A stretch of 5,504 nt of DNA from the NCBI GenBank assembly GCA_029239935.1, contig JARBTY010000202.1, forward strand, positions 1 to 5,504. Reading direction: 5' to 3'. Numbering within the stretch: the first letter of the stretch is position 1; each line of letters opens with the position of its first letter. The position numbers were made by a program, and so were the translations under genes. This document shows positions 4,517 through 5,504 of this stretch, one piece after another. The notes under the pieces are model-generated. The model searched no databases. It was not told where the DNA came from and worked only from the letters and a program-made list of their open reading frames with translations. The DNA comes from Clostridia bacterium. Its GTDB lineage: Bacteria; Bacillota_A; Clostridia; Lachnospirales; Cellulosilyticaceae.

Positions 4517-5504
4517 TTGGACTCACTCCTTGCGGTAAAATTAAACTCACCGTAGTGCCGTGTTCTGGTTTACTATCGATCTTGAGTGCTGTACCATAAA
4601 TACTCTTCAGACGGTTATTTACATTCCGCACACCAATTCCCCCTTTTGTCTGTCCACCATCTAACAATGTATGCACCTTTTCCTTGGTCATGCCAATCCC
4701 ATTATCTGTAATTTGTATATAAATAGCATTGTCCTTTTTATGCCCATGGATTTCAAGTCTTCCCCCTTCTTTCGTCGCCATCAACCCATGTTTTAGTGCA
4801 TTTTCTACGATAGGCTGCAGGATAAGAGGCGGTACCATACAGTCTATACCTTCTTCAATATCATAAAGAACCTCTAACCTTTCCGAAAATCTGGCCTGCT
4901 CAATACTTAAGTAACTTTCAATATGTTTGAATTCCTGTGAAAGAGGAATAAAATCATCGGTTGTCTTAAAACTTGTACGCAGATAGTAACTGAGCTGCAT
5001 CAGAAGTTCTCTTGCCTTGAGCGCATCTGTACGACAAAATGAAACAATGGTATTGAGTGCATTAAAAAGAAAATGAGGATGAATCTGTGCTTGAAGTAAT
5101 TTAAGCTCGGCTTTATTGAGTAATTCTTTTTGATAGTAAATCTGACTCAGCTCCAGCTGCGTAGAAAAAAGATGACCGAGTCCTTTTGCTAGTTCTATAT
5201 CTGAAGAAGTAATACTGTTCTCAAGAGATTTGTAAAGCTTCAGGGTGCCTATTACCTGCTCTTTCATCAATAACGGAACCACAATAGTCGCCTTTAGCTT
5301 ACAGGCTGTGTGAGGACATTCTATACCTGTTTTATCTTGTGCTATCATATAGTGCTTTTGTTCGATGGCTCTTTTAGTAATACTTGTATGGATAGGATTA
5401 TCTCTTTTGTGATGATCTCCGCCTATACCTATATGGGCAAGAATCCATTCCGTATCAGTAAAGGACACTGCTGCAACACCTGTTGCATCATAAATAATCT
5501 TTGC
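4509..5504 (-). CDS. LytS-type sensor histidine kinase, N-terminus cut by the right window edge
   Basis: The frame stays open to the window edge, so 331 residues of the C-terminal part are visible. A GTG at 5468-5466 could be taken as a start but is an internal valine: the residues before it (AKIIYDATGVAAV) continue a GAF domain typical of LytS. Domains in order are GAF (about 1-120, with DTEWILAHIGIGGDHH and a CPHTAC motif at 63-68), a His_kinase core with the phosphoacceptor in QAQIHPHFLFNALNT (His142), and an HATPase domain with the N-box ILQPIVENALKHG, DNGIGM (267-272) and GGIGVRNVNNRL. The missing N-terminus should hold the multi-helix 5TM LytS sensor region in the membrane. Relatives BtsS and Bacillus LytS respond to extracellular pyruvate, so a carboxylate ligand is likely but unproven. 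The gene overlaps the cognate regulator gene by 8 nt, so the two form one transcription unit. Confidence 0.94.
   Translation of the reverse strand, partial: AKIIYDATGVAAVSFTDTEWILAHIGIGGDHHKRDNPIHTSITKRAIEQKHYMIAQDKTGIECPHTACKLKATIVVPLLMKEQVIGTLKLYKSLENSITSSDIELAKGLGHLFSTQLELSQIYYQKELLNKAELKLLQAQIHPHFLFNALNTIVSFCRTDALKARELLMQLSYYLRTSFKTTDDFIPLSQEFKHIESYLSIEQARFSERLEVLYDIEEGIDCMVPPLILQPIVENALKHGLMATKEGGRLEIHGHKKDNAIYIQITDNGIGMTKEKVHTLLDGGQTKGGIGVRNVNNRLKSIYGTALKIDSKPEHGTTVSLILPQGVSPSD
4526..4531 (-). promoter_or_regulatory. Ribosome binding site for the GTG-started response regulator
   Basis: AAGGAG on the minus strand lies 9 nt before the GTG at 4516 but 21 nt before the next in-frame ATG, which supports the GTG start. 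It lies within the last codons of the kinase gene, consistent with translational coupling of kinase and regulator. Confidence 0.7.

Noticed and set aside
5466..5468. GTG as the start of the sensor kinase
   Set aside because: The frame continues upstream to the window edge with residues that fit the GAF domain, and a LytS kinase needs a membrane sensor region before it. The GTG encodes an internal valine.

Overview
The window looks like chromosomal DNA from a low-GC Gram-positive bacterium, most likely an anaerobic Clostridia member. Four things suggest this: A/T-rich coding and spacer sequence, strong AGGAGG-type ribosome binding sites, short intergenic gaps with hairpin/T-tract terminators, and the protein families themselves (a TelA paralogue of the Bacillus/Clostridium type, a clostridial-looking PII protein, a short CstA, and a LytS/LytT two-component pair). 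The genus cannot be fixed from the sequence. I see no transposase, tRNA, rRNA, CRISPR array or phage gene.

Left half, plus strand (1-2107): the last 27 codons of an unidentified gene overlap the first possible start of a TelA-family gene (best start at 88). A YhcH/YjgK/YiaL (DUF386) sugar-anomer-type protein follows after 40 nt, and a PII nitrogen-signalling protein after another 48 nt. All have good ribosome binding sites and no terminator lies between them, so they may be co-transcribed, although their functions have no obvious common theme. A long hairpin at 2118-2172 closes this run and also serves the convergent gene arriving from the right.

Right half, minus strand (2191-5504): reading right to left, a LytS-type sensor kinase (5' end cut by the window edge) overlaps a LytT-type LytTR response regulator by 8 nt. 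A perfect 13-bp terminator follows, then a short regulatory region, then a CstA-family carbon-starvation/pyruvate-type transporter. This resembles the known E. coli BtsS/BtsR-BtsT (YehU/YehT-YjiY) arrangement and the pyruvate-linked LytST systems of Bacillus. The proposal is that the kinase senses an extracellular carboxylate such as pyruvate, and the regulator then activates the neighbouring transporter gene.

The best new observation is in the regulator-transporter gap. Two direct copies of C-N-TTTCAGG lie exactly 21 bp apart, immediately upstream of a promoter with a good -10 (TATAAT) and a poor -35. That geometry is expected of a LytTR activator site. One copy sits inside the terminator hairpin of the regulator gene, so terminator and operator appear to share the same DNA. 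I found no evidence for a wholly undescribed system; most of the window is recognisable housekeeping or regulatory content.
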